Shown here: piece by piece, positions 9,331 through 20,191 of the stretch
Layout: each line of letters begins with the position of its first letter
Numbering within the stretch: position 1 is the first letter of the stretch
NCBI GenBank assembly: GCA_946406115.1
Contig: OX291557.1
Coordinates: 21,980,501-22,044,500, forward strand
Direction: 5' to 3'
Length of the DNA stretch: 64,000 nt
Source of the DNA: Apoda limacodes
Lineage: Eukaryota > Arthropoda > Insecta > Lepidoptera > Limacodidae
Program-made: the position numbers and the translations under genes
The notes under the pieces: generated by a model
What the model was told of the DNA's origin: nothing
What the model saw: only the letters and a program-made list of their open reading frames with translations
Databases searched by the model: none

Positions 9331-11321
9331 ACAGGGATAAGCTCTCGAGGGAGAGGCCTGCCTTCCGGCGGACGGGCGTGTAAGGGCGCTCTGCCCTTAA
9401 GGTGTGTATAGTGGCTGTTATCAGCGCCGGTGAATAATCGTTTCGACAAACCGGATATAAACTCTGCGAGTGGCTCGGTTTTGGTGTCTCTAGCGATGGT
9501 GGAGTTGCGGACGTAGCGTCCCGCGCCGGTTATTATTCTCAGCGACTTATTTTGGACAACCTGGAGCTTACGTTTGCTGGTAGAAGATGGAAGACCGTAC
9601 CAAGCAGGCGCTGCGTAGGTCAGTCTCGATCGAATGTACAACTTGTACAGGCGAATTTTGGTTCTGAGTGGCAAGTCAGAGGAAAGTACCGGTCTAAGGC
9701 ACGCCCGTGACGCGACCGCGCTAGCTGACACATGGTCTAGAATTTTGCGCATGCGCAAAGGGCGGTCTATAATACAAGGTACTATACGCTGGGTTGCCAC
9801 TCAATAACTTGACCTCGAAACACAAGTTTCGGTGGGAGAAACTTTTGCAGGCCGGTCAGTATTGCTGATGTTTTGCTGGCATTAACGGCTATTCTCCACT
9901 TATCCAGCCAGCCAGGCAAAATATCCAATAGTCGCTTCATTTTATTGGCTGTTTACTTAGCTTTGCGGGAGGAGGACATGTAGGCACTATCGTCCGCGTA
10001 AAGGGCTAGGAGGACGTCTTCAACACCTTCAGCTAAACCGGAGTCACTGAGAGTGGGGATGTCGTTGGTGATAACGCATAGAGCAGAGGCGATAGGCAGC
10101 TGCCTTGAGGTACCCCTGCTCTAATGGGTTTACATGCTGACTGGTTGTTCTCGACCGAGACATAGAAGCTCCGTTTGCCCAGAAACGAGGCTATTACTCG
10201 CCCGAGCATCGGTGGGATGTCCGTCTCTAACAGCTTGTGTAATAAGCCCTCATGCCAAACTCGATCGGAAGCCTTCTTCATATCGAGAAAGACTCCGACT
10301 GTGCGCCTGCCCTTGTTTAGCTCGAAGGCCATGTGATGGAGCACTCGTACAAGCTGAAGAGTGGTATTGTGGCTGTCTCTGAAACCAAACTGTTCAGGCC
10401 TAAGCTGGATATGCGGGGATATCCTAAGTAAAAGTAGGCGTTCAAAAAACATGGCTAAATTGGACAGCAGTGTAATCGGTCGGTAATGTTCTGAAAGATG
10501 ACGATCTTTCCCTGGTTTCGGAAGAACAATAATTTTGCCAATCTTCCACGAAGATGGGAAATGTCCAGTGCGCAGTATCCCATTAAAGATACGGGTGAGT
10601 GCCACCAGACCCTTCCTAGGCAGCATGATAATCGCTGTGTTTGGAATCTCGTCGGGACCGGGTGATTTGCGCTTATTAAGCTTAGAGGCCTCCTTGCTGA
10701 CCTCTTTAGGCGAGATCAAATAATCACCTCTGAGTGGTGGGGCTGGGGCCGCGAGAAACTGCTCTACGCGTTCTGTAAATCCTAACGTGTGGTCAGGGTC
10801 GATAATGGGGTTCGGCTTAAATTCCTCAAAGTGGTCCGCAAAAAGTTCCGCGCGTTCCGCTGCGTGATAATGGCCAATGCCAGCGGTATCTATAAGAGGG
10901 CAAATTGGGGCGGGGGTTTTAGTGATTTGTCGGGCCAAGCGGTACAGAGCCGTGTCATCCTCACTAGCTTTAAATATCACTTGGTCCCACGAATGCTGCC
11001 TGTAATTGGCAATTTCTGACCGCAGTTCGGCGCTGATTTTATTAAGGTCCCTCTTTACAGTTGGGTAACGTGTTTGGCACCAGTGTTTACGAAGGGCCCT
11101 CTTTTCTTTGATTTTTGCGCGGAGGTGCGCCGGTAAAAGCTGCTTTCCAGAAGCTGTGGCTGAAATTTTAGTAGAAATTTTAGTCTAAGGGAGCTTAGAG
11201 CCTGTGCAATGGCAGTTGTGAAAGTACTAACTGCCTCTTCGACTTCTAAGGGAGTAGAAATGCCACCAGCCGGGAGTTGATAACTCAACATGTCAGTGTC
11301 GTGAAGGACCTCTAACGACAT
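9321..11321 (-). pseudogene. LINE ORF2, reverse transcriptase part (frameshifted)
   Basis: Minus-strand RT spread over several frames. The linker lies at 11055-11321. The frame at 10980-10033 carries KRKSPGPDEIPN, IVLPKPGKD, HYRPITLLS, RPEQFGFRD, LDMKKASDRVWH (motif A, with serine for the usual phenylalanine) and GVPQGSCLSPLLY (motif B). A frameshift follows, and the catalytic YADD is encoded at 10000-9989 in another frame. The C-terminal frame 9800-9321 has LYKLYIRSRLTYAAPAW and NKSLRIITGAGRYVRNSTI and ends RELIPVGE. The motif order is that of Jockey-clade RTs. At least two frameshifts make it non-functional. Confidence 0.85.
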
Positions 11322-11339
11322 TGACCAGCTGATCTTATG

Positions 11340-11881
11340 GGCTAAGGCGATGTCCAGTACGTCCGGTGCGTGATTGTCCGTAGAGGGGTTGGGGATCCTG
11401 GACCGATGACTAAATAGTTTTTCAACTCAGCATCTGCTTTTAGTTCAGGACCCGATTTGGATGAAATTCGTGAACCCAGTGTTGGTGTTTGGTATTAAGG
11501 TCACCTAAAATAAGTGTGGGGGTGGCATTGCAAGATATTGTCGATGTCACTTGGATCGAAGGGGGTTGATGGTGGCTTATATGCGGCAGAGACTTTAAGC
11601 TCCGCATTGCCGACCATTAGTTTTACACCTATAGACCGAGTATATGTAAATTGAGGAAGGGGTAGTAATTCGTGAATAAGGTCACGTCTAATTAATACAG
11701 CCGTACCCCTGAAGGCCATATTAGCGGGAGAAATTTCGTCTCGCCTATAGGTGAAGAAATTTGGAATGCGGAGCTCATTCTCACACACATCGTGTTCCTA
11801 GACTAACGTTCTGAGGGCGGCTGTCTTGACGTTTATGCCCCCAGGGTTCCAGTACACAATTCTTAATTTAAGGCTCCGATG
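11340..11881 (-). pseudogene. LINE ORF2, endonuclease remnant with internal deletion
   Basis: It begins with LRIVYWNPGGINVKTAALRT, the N-terminal W-N-(P)G strand of apurinic/apyrimidinic-type LINE endonucleases. It then runs to a stop and picks up at ELRIPNFFTYRRDE followed by GTAVLIRRDLIHELLPLP. The segment with the catalytic glutamate (the ETH/ETW motif expected between them) is missing, so the copy has an internal deletion. More frame breaks follow before the RT. Confidence 0.75.
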
Positions 11882-13097
11882 AGGCCCCATTAAATTCCCA
11901 CGTAAGAATTGTGGTGAGTTGTGCCAAGCCGTTAAAAAGTGCTGGTAGTGGGTTCTGACCGGCGGCTATGGCCTCTATGGCCGCGTTAAGTGCCGCTATT
12001 GCAGCTATTGCTACATTTAGGGCACCGGCTTGCATTCGAGGTGGGCCCTGTGTGTGTAGCATGCCACTAGGGCGGCTTGTCGTGGCAAGTTGCGTCTGTT
12101 GTAGAGCGGCCGCTCGAGGCTGCGTTTTTTGGACAGTCTGCGCTAACAATGGCTTAGGGGGTTGCGGGGGGTCCGCAAATTGGGGAAGGGGGTCATAAAA
12201 ATGTAGGGGGTGAATTGTGTGTCCGGTGCTGTCGGAATATAAGCCGAAACGGTTGTTGTGGGCTGAGGTGCGGATTATTTACGTCGTGGCCTCTTTTTTT
12301 CCTCCCGAGAGCTAGGGACCTATCGGTGGGGGGGTTGGCGGGGGGCATTAAATTTGCGCCAGCAGATAAATCTTATTCTTGCGGCTGTAGCTGTTGCAGG
12401 GGGGTGGGCGATGGCGGGGGCAAATTTGTAGCCCGTTGGGCGTTGCTGCGCGGGAGTGGAGGAGCAATAGTCATCCGTTACGCCTCGCTTCACGCCTGAG
12501 GACCGGACAAGAGCGGCTGTTGGCTGTGTGCGCTTGTCTGCAATTAGCACATTTTACTGCGACCTTTTTCCGATCGCCGCCGCAGCGCACACATTTTATC
12601 GGCCGGTGGCAGTTTGTAGAAGCATGGCCGAATGCCTGGCACCTATGGCATTGCGCGGGGCCTGGGCGTGAGCGCCAGGCTTCTATAGATATGCCAGGCA
12701 TGCTGAGCAGCTCATTGAGTGCAAACAGCTCTTGTAGCTCGGCGTGAGTGTGCCTGTGCTGCAATTGGGCGTAATAAATGCAGTTAGGTCGGCCCCTAGC
12801 TGCTGGGATTTGCCGAACGTGCGACACAGGGAAACTGGCAAAGGCGAGGTCCTCAGCTATCTCGTCAAGCGAGGTGTCCTGAGGGAGCCCCTGAATGGCT
12901 ATTTTCTGCGGGTGGTCGCTGTCCAAGCTGTAACAGAACCATGAAACGGCACTATCCAGCTTAGACAGCTCGTCTATATAGGCCACTACCGTACGATATT
13001 CCTCTGGCGATTTCGGGAAGAATCGTAACCCTTTGCCGAACGGCCGGGCGTTAGGTGCGTGGCCTAAGGTGCGTTGACCATTGCGGAAGGGACTCAA
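11868..13097 (-). pseudogene. LINE ORF1 (Gag-like with C2HC zinc knuckles)
   Basis: The frame 13097-12471 (208 aa) contains a nucleic-acid-binding Gag-like region (KIAIQGLPQDTSLDEIAEDL, HVRQIPAARGRPNCIYYAQL) followed by knuckle CHRCQAFGHASTNC (C-x2-C-x4-H-x4-C) and a second cysteine cluster CVRCGGDRKKVAVKCANC. The rest, to about 11868, is in another frame and is alanine/glutamine-rich. Jockey-type ORF1 proteins have this order. It would bind the element's RNA; this copy is broken by a frameshift. The upstream frame 13433-13101 may be the 5' part. Confidence 0.8.
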
Positions 13098-13572
13098 CTA
13101 CTATAGGGGGGTGATTTTTGTCTTTATTTTTCGCAGTGACACATGCTGGCTGAGCGACAGGTTGCGACGACTGAGCCTATGGTTTGCGCGTAAAAGCGTC
13201 CGCTGAGCGAAACTGACGTCAGGGGTGCAACCGCCTGGGGGGGGTGTATTCTGAGATTTCCATACCCGGCTGCAGCTGGCTCTGTAGGGGTGGCCCAAAA
13301 GCGACAAACGACAACGATCAATGGCAACCAATGCCGAGCAAATAAAATGATAATCGCTTACCACTAAATCCTCCTCAAGATCGCTGAAAAAGCGGAAACC
13401 GTCTACCTTCAAGCGCTGCTTTTGTAGGCTCAAACACGCAGAACACGAAAAACCCCTAGTCTTGTCTGTGCACGCACGTCCGCCGTCTACAGGAATTGCT
13501 GTCTTGAAAGCACATACACTTTTTCACTTGAGATAATTTGAACTTGGAGAGTATTATACACAAAGATGATGG

Positions 13573-13586
13573 CTGGTACTCTCACA
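13573..13586. repeat. Target-site duplication, right copy
   Basis: Second exact copy of CTGGTACTCTCACA, marking the 5' end of the LINE and the point where mariner sequence resumes. Confidence 0.9.
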
Positions 13587-13766
13587 GCTGTAGGGAATAC
13601 TTTTTCGACATGTTGGCAACACTGCCGCGTAGCCTGTCTCCTCCCCTTCAAAACGAGAAAGACCTATCCGAGGTTAGTGTGTTGAAAACTCTTGACGCAG
13701 TAGCATCTCTCGCGAAAGATGTCGATCGTATCTCCCGCCAAGTGCGAAATTCGCGCCGTCATAAAG

Positions 13767-14149
13767 GCATTACTTTGATTGATATATGCCTCAAGGGGAG
13801 ACTATCAACGCGGTAAGATACTGCGAGACGCTAAAAAAAATGAAAAGGGCGATTCAGAATAAAAGGAGAGGCATGCTGACGAAGGGAGAAAGACCTCACA
13901 CGGGCAACGCGACGAAGCAACTCCTGGACTCTTTTGGATGGGACGTTTTGAACCACCCCTCATATTCCCCTGACCTGGCCCCTTCAGATTTTTATCTCTT
14001 CACTTCCTTAAGGTGCACATGGGTGGGAACATGTTTTCAACGGACGAGGACCTAGAGCTGGCGGGAGACTTCTTCGAGGCAGGCATCAAAAAATTGACCC
14101 CGCGGCTCACCACTTGCATTGAGAGGGATGGTGACTACGTCGAAAAATA
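13767..14149 (+). pseudogene. Mariner transposase C-terminal remnant
   Basis: Plus-strand sequence reads ITLID, then after a one-base shift MPQGETINAVRYCETLKKM and RAIQNKRRGMLTKG. It jumps directly to ERPHTGNATKQLLDSF, WDVLNHPSYSPDLAPSDFYL and, after another shift, FSTDEDLELAG and ERDGDYVEK plus stop. This is the DD34D mariner core. The HDNA part of the HDNARPH motif, holding the second catalytic aspartate, is deleted, and the first catalytic aspartate region is absent. Only the SPDLAPSD aspartate remains. It cannot be active. Confidence 0.85.
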
Positions 14150-14378
14150 ACTGACATATGTACAAGTGTAACCAAGTATGTTTTTGTTTAAATAATTTTT
14201 TTTGAACCCTACATAAATTGAATACACTTACTTTCTGGACGGGCCGCGTATGTATATGTAGACTTAAGTTCAGAAAGTGATATTTTTGACAGCGAACGAC
14301 AACCACGTCAGCTACGCAGTTCTCAGTGAAGCACTTTTGAGTAGCGTAATTGTGTGAATTTCTAACAATACTATTTAG

Positions 14379-15370
14379 TAGGAGATCTTAGGTCCACCAC
14401 CTTGCATTTTTGAGACAAAGCAAACCGCTTGGAACAGGTGCTCCTGGGGGTGATCTGAGCCGATTTAGCCCGGTTGCCACGAGGTTCCCCCCAGCAGGTG
14501 GGCAGGGGAGGAGGGGAAAAGTGCGTCCGGCGCGCCTCACTCTAAGCTTTATATCTGCATACAGCTAGCAACTATATCAAGTATGGTGTTTTTTTCGTAT
14601 AATTCGAGGATGAGGAATTTATTTCTGTAACTCAATTTTCACTGACCCATACAAAAATTAGAGAAATAAAAATAAAAAAAAATACTCGTTTTTTTTTTCG
14701 AAAATCGTCTACAGAATTTTAACTATGAGGATTATCTCCAGAGAAAAAATACTTGCGAATTGGCCAGTTATCCTTATATATAGAAAAGTAAACTTGTCAA
14801 ACGTTTTTCGTTTAGTAACTCTGTTAAAAGAAAATTTTTGTGTCGCGCGGCGTACCTGCATTGTAGGAGCAGTGTGTGTGCCAATGCCAATATTTACCCT
14901 TAACTCCTGGAGCTGCGGCATTTGTGATAAACATGCAACTGCGAACACTTTTTAGAAAAAGAAATCTCCAGTTAGAGAATTTGTCTCCAACGGAAGATGC
15001 GCTATGTAAACATATTCTCCGTGCAGTTTACCAAGGAGGCTATATTTGGGGACAGATTTATAGTAATAAATAGAGATATTTTTTATTTTTTTTTATTTCT
15101 CTAATTTTTGTATGGGTCAGTAAAAATTGAGTTACAGAAATGAATTCCTCATCCTCGAATTATACGAAAAAAACACCATACTTGATATAGTTGCTAGATG
15201 TATGCAGATGTAAAGCTTAGAGTGAGGCGCGCCGGACGCACTTTTCCCCCCCTGCTCGTGGCAAACGGGCTAAATCGGCTCAGATCAACCCCAGGAACAC
15301 CTGTTCCAAGCGGTTTGCTTTGTCTCAAAAATGCAAGGTCCCCTTAGAAAACGGGACCTAAGATCTCCTA
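14379..15370. mobile_element. DNA element with ~300-bp terminal inverted repeats
   Basis: The arms run 14379-14683 and 15078-15370. Outer ends read TAGGAGATCTTAGGTCC in both orientations, followed by shared TTGCATTTTTGAGACAAAGC and GCGCGCC blocks. The right arm has a small extra segment (CGTTTTCTAAGGGG type) near its end. The middle (~390 bp) carries a protein-coding fragment (see 14850-15073). No transposase is present. The target duplication is unclear; TA or a decayed TTAA is possible. It is inserted in Lar intron 3 next to the exon relics. Confidence 0.8.
14850..15073 (+). pseudogene. Captured coding fragment inside the TIR element
   Basis: A plus-strand frame (from 14876) reads CQYLPLTPGAAAF, then RKRNLQLENLSPTEDAL and CKHILRAVYQGGYIWGQ, ending with a stop. 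LxPTxDAlxxHxxRaxYQxxxWxq is a phrase I associate with an uncharacterised, highly multiplied protein family in arthropod genomes. Here only that core survives, without its usual downstream cysteine-rich part. Likely a fragment picked up between the inverted repeats. Confidence 0.45.
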
Positions 15371-15398
15371 TTAATTCGATTCTTACACCCCAAATGAC

Positions 15399-15840
15399 AT
15401 AGTTACCTTTAAACTGTGACCGTGGTGGCAGCGGTGATGGCACATTGGCGCCCTTAAAGGTACGTTATTGTATATTAATGTATATCTTTATTCTATTAGG
15501 CTATGTCGCCAATTTGAAGATACTAAGTGTGGCAACAGCATTTGTGTTGCTGATAGTTTTGGGGGTCGCCATCATGTTATATCCTACAGTAGATAATTTT
15601 TCTGATAACTTTAGACACTGAGCGTGGCAACTACAGTGACGGTGTCACTTATGCCGTTCACAGCGACGTATTCGTACTAGTCGACATCGTGTCATATTCT
15701 ACGGGAAAGGTACTATTTGTATTCAACGCCACGCCTGATACAGTTACCTTACAATAGTTACATTATAATAGTGAACGTGGCGAATGCAGTGCTGGCGTCA
15801 CACACGTTATAGGCGTTAGAGCGTCATTTCCTACAGTTCT
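15399..15840 (-). pseudogene. Four decayed tandem copies of part of the Lar Ig1b exon
   Basis: Four same-strand blocks match the donor-side part of the exon at 20012-20191. They are A 15399-15455 (shares CATAGTTACCTT across the splice donor), B ~15510-15590, C 15604-15710 and D 15738-15838. By eye, C is about 73% identical over ~74 bases and D about 76% over 37. Translated in the exon frame, C gives YEYVAVNGISDTVTVVATL against the functional YECVAENGVGDAVTAVATL. The second Ig cysteine has become tyrosine, and stops lie on both sides. B, C and D share a CCTACAG-like phrase beyond the exon match, so the copies seem to form a ~120-bp tandem array. They are exon relics, not usable exons. Confidence 0.75.
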
Positions 15841-16108
15841 GTTCGTATCTATTTATACAGCTGATATATAAGTACGTTCTCGCCGCTCCGCAAACAAATG
15901 ATTTCACCGGAGGCCGTCTTTGGTGTCATTTTCATATTATTTTTTTTTCAAATAGTTTATTTCTCAATAAAACAGGATACAATATCACTTTTTTGACGTC
16001 AGTATAATATGCAAGGAATTCATAAACTACTACCGTTTCGGACTCAAGATGGCGTTCTGGGGAGAAGAAACGGCGAAAGAAACTCTCCAGCTGTCGCTCT
16101 TTTCAATT

Positions 16109-16626
16109 TTAAGAGGGCGATATAGGCCAGAAAGCTAATTTCTATAATTCTAACGTTGTGTATGTAAATGCACTATAAATCATTAGATAATGTTATATAC
16201 ATTACTATGAGATACATATGTTATATACTTCTTAAGTAATTTATACCGTAATGACGCCTTGAAACTTTTAATTTTTGTATGGAATTTAACGTTATAACCG
16301 TTTTTTAGTCACATTTATTGACTTTTTGCTACAACTTAGAGTCCATGCACTAAATAATAAGCTATTCTAATTATTTAACCAACTTTCATTACAAACAAAT
16401 GCAAAACACGCTTTAAAAATTTGTACAAGTGTTGAAACAATGGTCTCTTACAGATTTTTTTTTGCATTAAATACAATAAATGAAAATCATTCAATAAGGT
16501 AATGCACTATACAAAAGCCAGTTGTATAACATATATTTTTTTCAACCCTTTAGATGCAATAGTTTAGCCACAAAATTTGCACAAAAACGGCGTATTTTCG
16601 CGCTCTAGCCTATACCGCAGCCTTAA
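16109..16626 (+). mobile_element. TTAA-bounded MITE, copy 1
   Basis: It starts TTAAGAGGGCGATATAGGCC and ends so that its complement reads TTAAGGCTGCGGTATAGGCT: imperfect inverted ends within TTAA, the target of piggyBac-type elements. It is 518 bp and non-coding, and is repeated at 56618-57127 in the same orientation at high identity, including the CCTTGAAACTTTTAATTTTT and GTCACATTTATTGACTTTTT blocks. It is probably mobilised by a piggyBac-like transposase elsewhere. Confidence 0.7.
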
Positions 16627-16684
16627 TTATAACGATTTGTACATTTCCAAATATAAGTACTATGATAACAATATTTTAGTTATT

Positions 16685-17035
16685 CCCATGCGTTTTTATC
16701 TATAAGATAGTCTTTAATCGAATAGTAAGCTTTATTGACAAGTTTCTGTTTAACAAAAATTTAAATTCAGTTTACATACTTCTGCAGGAATTTGTTGTAA
16801 AAACGGATTATTAATGTTTTTAAGCCTTGTGTGGATCAGAGCCAGTTTGTGTCTATTTCTTGTATTTCGATTATGAACATCACTATTTTTTTTAAAGTTA
16901 GTATATTGATCTCTTTTAATTTATCCCTTAAAGAGTGTCTGTTAGATAAATTGTATATTGTTCGAATAGACCTCTTCTGCAGTACAAATATTGTCTGTAT
17001 ATCAGCTGCGTGTCCCCATAATACGTATGTATAAA
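16685..17035 (-). pseudogene. LINE reverse-transcriptase C-terminal relic
   Basis: The minus strand reads VLWGHAADIQTIFVLQKRS, IRTIYNLSNRHSLRDKLKEI, then HNRNTRNRHKLALIHTRLKN and, after shifts, NKAYYSIKDYLIDKNAWE with a stop. LWG...LQKRxIRxI, HxxNTRxxxxL and KAYYSIKDYLxDxxAW are the usual C-terminal landmarks of CR1/Rex-like insect LINEs. Several frameshifts; a dead fragment. Confidence 0.7.
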
Positions 17036-17884
17036 GGATGGGGAATTCAGATCTGAAAATTTTGTAATATCTTTCTCTAAAAACTGAAAAATGAAAAACT
17101 GCAAACTATTTTCCCTGTAAGCTGATATTACGTAGAGAATACTTACTTTAGAAGATTAAAAAAAATATCAGTAAATAGCCTAGTTATTTAACTTTACGAA
17201 AACATACATTTCATACTTCATTCATAAATATTTCCAGTAGAAAATATATAACACATCGCGTTTTTCACGAACAGAAGCGAGTGAGCGAGCAAAGTCCTTC
17301 AAAATTCAAAATTTCAGATTTCAAAATCTTTTCATTCAAATGAACACTTTTGAATCGTCAAGAGAAATAAACAAGAATTTGCTTTACAAACTAATCAGCA
17401 TCCAATACTTATTCTTTCTAAAACTACAAACGAATCATGATATCGTAGTCAAGTAATAAATACATTTTTTGATTAAAACACTTAAAACACAACCTTTATT
17501 ATGTAAACAGTTGAATTAAAAAGAAAACCAAAATTAACGTAATATTAAAATTGCCTGTTATTTTGCGGATTGCAAAAGAGGAACACCACGTGAAGAGTTT
17601 AAAGTCTTCAATTCTGTGACGGGGTAACTCCCGAGATACAGACGTATATGCATACAAACATACATGTAAATAAATGAACAGATATTTAATATAGGCACAT
17701 ATTAAATAATGAAATACTCACAAACATACAAATGCATATTAAAGTATTACTAAAATAAACCTATAAGTAAATTGACTTAGATAGGTCCTATCTGTTGCCT
17801 CGAGATTCAGTAGGAAAGCAAAAGAGCAAAATTCCAGTTCATTGGCATAATAGGTGGGCGACTTGCGAGCTATTTCTCTCGCTT
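17036..17884. other. Intronic sequence, nothing recognised
   Basis: AT-rich stretch of Lar intron 3 with no feature. Confidence 0.5.
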
Positions 17885-19110
17885 GCTAAAGCTGCCGAAG
17901 GAAACTTTTGTTAGTCGTCGTAACCACCAATGCAAGAGATCGATGGTGACCTGGCCACAGTGCTAATGAGACAGCTGATTTACTGGGCAGTCTTTTTGCC
18001 TCAAACTCGAATTTGGACGATGAAAGCGCTGTACCACCTACTATACCATGGTGCGGTAAGACCATGTTAGAAATCTCCATAACACAGCGGGACGTCCGGG
18101 GCGTTGCTTTCTCTAGAATTCTAGATGTTCATGAGTCAAGTGGGCCAGACGGTATAGTGTTGCCAAAACAGTGTGCTCCTGAGTTGTGTCCTGTATACTC
18201 ACGCGACTCCTCGCGTTTTTCTACCACACTAGGCAATTTCCGTCTTCATAAAAGACTGCGAAAGTGCACCCGGTGCCTAAAAAACCCGTGGGTCAGATTC
18301 ATCGAATTACAGGCCAATCGCTATAACACTCGCCTTTCTAAAGTGATGGAGCATATGATCAACACACAGCTTCTAAGATACCTAGAAAAACACGACCTGG
18401 TCAGCGACCATCAATATGGCTTTCGCCACGGTCACCATCGATGGTGTTTGGCACCGGGGTCTTCTAGTCACCCATTTGCACAAATCCTTATGCAGCCCGT
18501 AAGTTGCCATCTTATGAGGATTTGTGCAAATGGGTGGCTAGCTTTTTGTTTGGCAGATGTATACGAGCCGTAGTTAACGGTATAGTTCCTCTGATAGCAT
18601 GGACATTAATGCTGGTATCCCACAAGACTCTGTGTTGTCTCCTACGCTGTTTCTACTGCATATCAATGACATGTTGGACATCAATAACATACATTGATAT
18701 GCTAATGACAGTACTGGAGACGGTTGACATCTCCAGCGATGTTCAGTCCCGAGATCATTTGGAAGACAAGGTAAAGCTGGAGTAAAAAAACTTGGAGTAC
18801 TCAACAGAGCTAAGCAGTTACTTCACCTTGAGGTGAAGATTACTGCCTTACAAATCGCAACTTCGGCCCCATACGGGGGACTCGGTTCAACGATGGGCTA
18901 AGATAATCGTCGACGATCCCAAATTCACAAGCCGTATTTAACCCTTAAGTCTAAGGAGAGTTTGTCTACATGTGTGTGTTCTACCGCTTGTATAATGGCA
19001 CGCCTTCTTCATCCATTCTCACACCTAAGAAATTTAATGGTCACGTACAGTGCGGTATCAGAGGAACTTCCTCCCGCGAACGTTTAGGTGTGTACTTATT
19101 TGTTTGTTGG
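17885..19110 (+). pseudogene. LINE reverse-transcriptase fragment, multiply frameshifted
   Basis: The plus strand reads SNLDDESAVPPTIPWCGKTM, a linker, SSGPDGI, KVMEHMINTQLLRYLEKHDL with VSDHQYGFRHG (RT fingers/palm), FGRCIRAVVNG and MDINAGIPQDSVLSPTLFLL (motif B), HINDMLDINNIHCYANDSTG where YANDS stands in for YADDS, then VQRWAKIIVDDPKFTSRI and LHVCVFYRLYNG near 18970. The catalytic YADD has lost an aspartate, and at least four frame changes occur. A short duplicated phrase, forward and inverted, sits near 18470-18530. Confidence 0.75.
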
Positions 19111-20011
19111 CATAAATTTTATTGTATAAAATTAATAATATTTAATGAATTAAATAATTAAATTAATTAATAATGAAATTATAAACTTAAATAAACTAAA
19201 CTACAGCTTTTATACAAAGGCGGACTTATCACTAAAAGGTTTATCTTCCAGTCAACCTTAAATATTTAAAACGAAAGTGACTCATCGGGCTACATTTAAT
19301 ATTCGACTAGATACAATATGGGACGAAAACCTCACAAGAAAAGCTACATACAAATACATATACACACATACACATAAATATTTAGATATAAATTATCATA
19401 AAAAGTTACAGAAAGAGAATCAAACACCATACATGCAGTGTATGTGTATGCAGTGGAAAACTCTAGAGAGTAAAGAAATATTGTCAAAATACACATTTCT
19501 TACTTCGGTTTAGTCATTCCTACTTCTATAATACTATAATCTATTCAAAAATATATTAATGATGTTTAAGTATTATAATTATTTACTTTATTAAAATATT
19601 GTAACACTCTTATATAAACTTATTCACAGTAGGAATTTGTGAAAGTTTACCACTCAACTTCCCTTTAAAGTGTATCGCGTCTTTTGATCTCGACACCGCG
19701 CAGTGTTTCGGGCTTTTCTGAGCACAATTTATGTATTAAGTATATATAAATTATATATTTTTATAAACTAGAATAGTAACGTTACATCCTTGTATTTTTT
19801 TTTATAATAACTTACCAAATTTAAAGTTATACGTACCAAAACAGAAAACGACGCGATAGAATTATTTGTTTGCGAAGAGGCATGAGCATGGGAGTGGAAC
19901 TGGTGGGAACCGGGCAGAATCTGTTTATTTCGATCTAGGCTGTGCCTGTACCGAGTTTCATGCTTCATGCAGGGTTATGTCAATAGGACCCGTACTGTCG
20001 ACCATAGTTAC
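19111..20011. other. Intronic sequence, nothing recognised
   Basis: AT-rich sequence up to the donor side of the Lar Ig1b exon. Confidence 0.5.
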
Positions 20012-20191
20012 CTTCAAATACAGTGAGCGTTGCAACAGCGGTGACGGCGTCACCCACGCCGTTTTCAGCGACGCACTCGTAGGTTGCGTCGTCGCGCTGC
20101 GCCCGCACCGGCTCGATACGCAGCACGGCGCCGTTCGCACCGGGCCCAGCCGCGCCCTCCATACGCGATACCTGATATCGTGACTGCGTAC
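20012..20191 (-). CDS. Lar: Lar receptor tyrosine phosphatase, exon encoding second half of Ig domain 1
   Basis: Minus-strand exon of 180 bp: acceptor GTTATACAG ending at 20192, donor GTAACT at 20011-20010, phase 1 at both ends. It reads TQSRYQVSRMEGAAGPGANG, then AVLRIEPVRAQRDDATYECV and AENGVGDAVTAVATLTVFEG. LRIEPVRA-RDDA-YECVAENGVGDAV matches Drosophila Lar Ig1 almost word for word, with the second Ig cysteine (YEC). Joined to the upstream exon it gives WRKNGKRVS-STQSRY, the basic loop used by LAR-family receptors for heparan sulfate binding. GC content is far above the surrounding intron. Its decayed copies lie at 15399-15840. Confidence 0.96.

Larger units (their letters stand above)
8865..13572 (-). 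mobile_element. Jockey-type non-LTR retrotransposon, near full length, degenerate
   Basis: A 4.7-kb minus-strand LINE bounded by the 14-bp duplication CTGGTACTCTCACA. In transcription order it has a Gag-like ORF1 with zinc knuckles, an apurinic-type endonuclease remnant, reverse transcriptase with YADD, and a structured 3' region. Size, ORF1 with C2HC knuckles and RT motifs fit the Jockey clade. Frameshifts and stops break both ORFs. The 3' end (near 8865) has no poly(A) but several GC-rich hairpins. Base composition (GC-rich coding part) contrasts with the host intron. Confidence 0.85.
8823..14250 (+). mobile_element. Dead mariner element, split by a Jockey-type LINE
   Basis: Left end TACGAGACATGTCCAGAAAG at 8823 pairs with the right end, whose complement starts TACGCGGCCCGTCCAGAAAG, ending at 14250. 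The inverted ends share about 24 of 28 bases. Without the LINE (8865-13572 plus one target duplication) it is about 0.7 kb, roughly half a normal mariner, so much of the transposase gene is missing. The remaining coding part is on the plus strand at 13786-14149. Confidence 0.85.
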
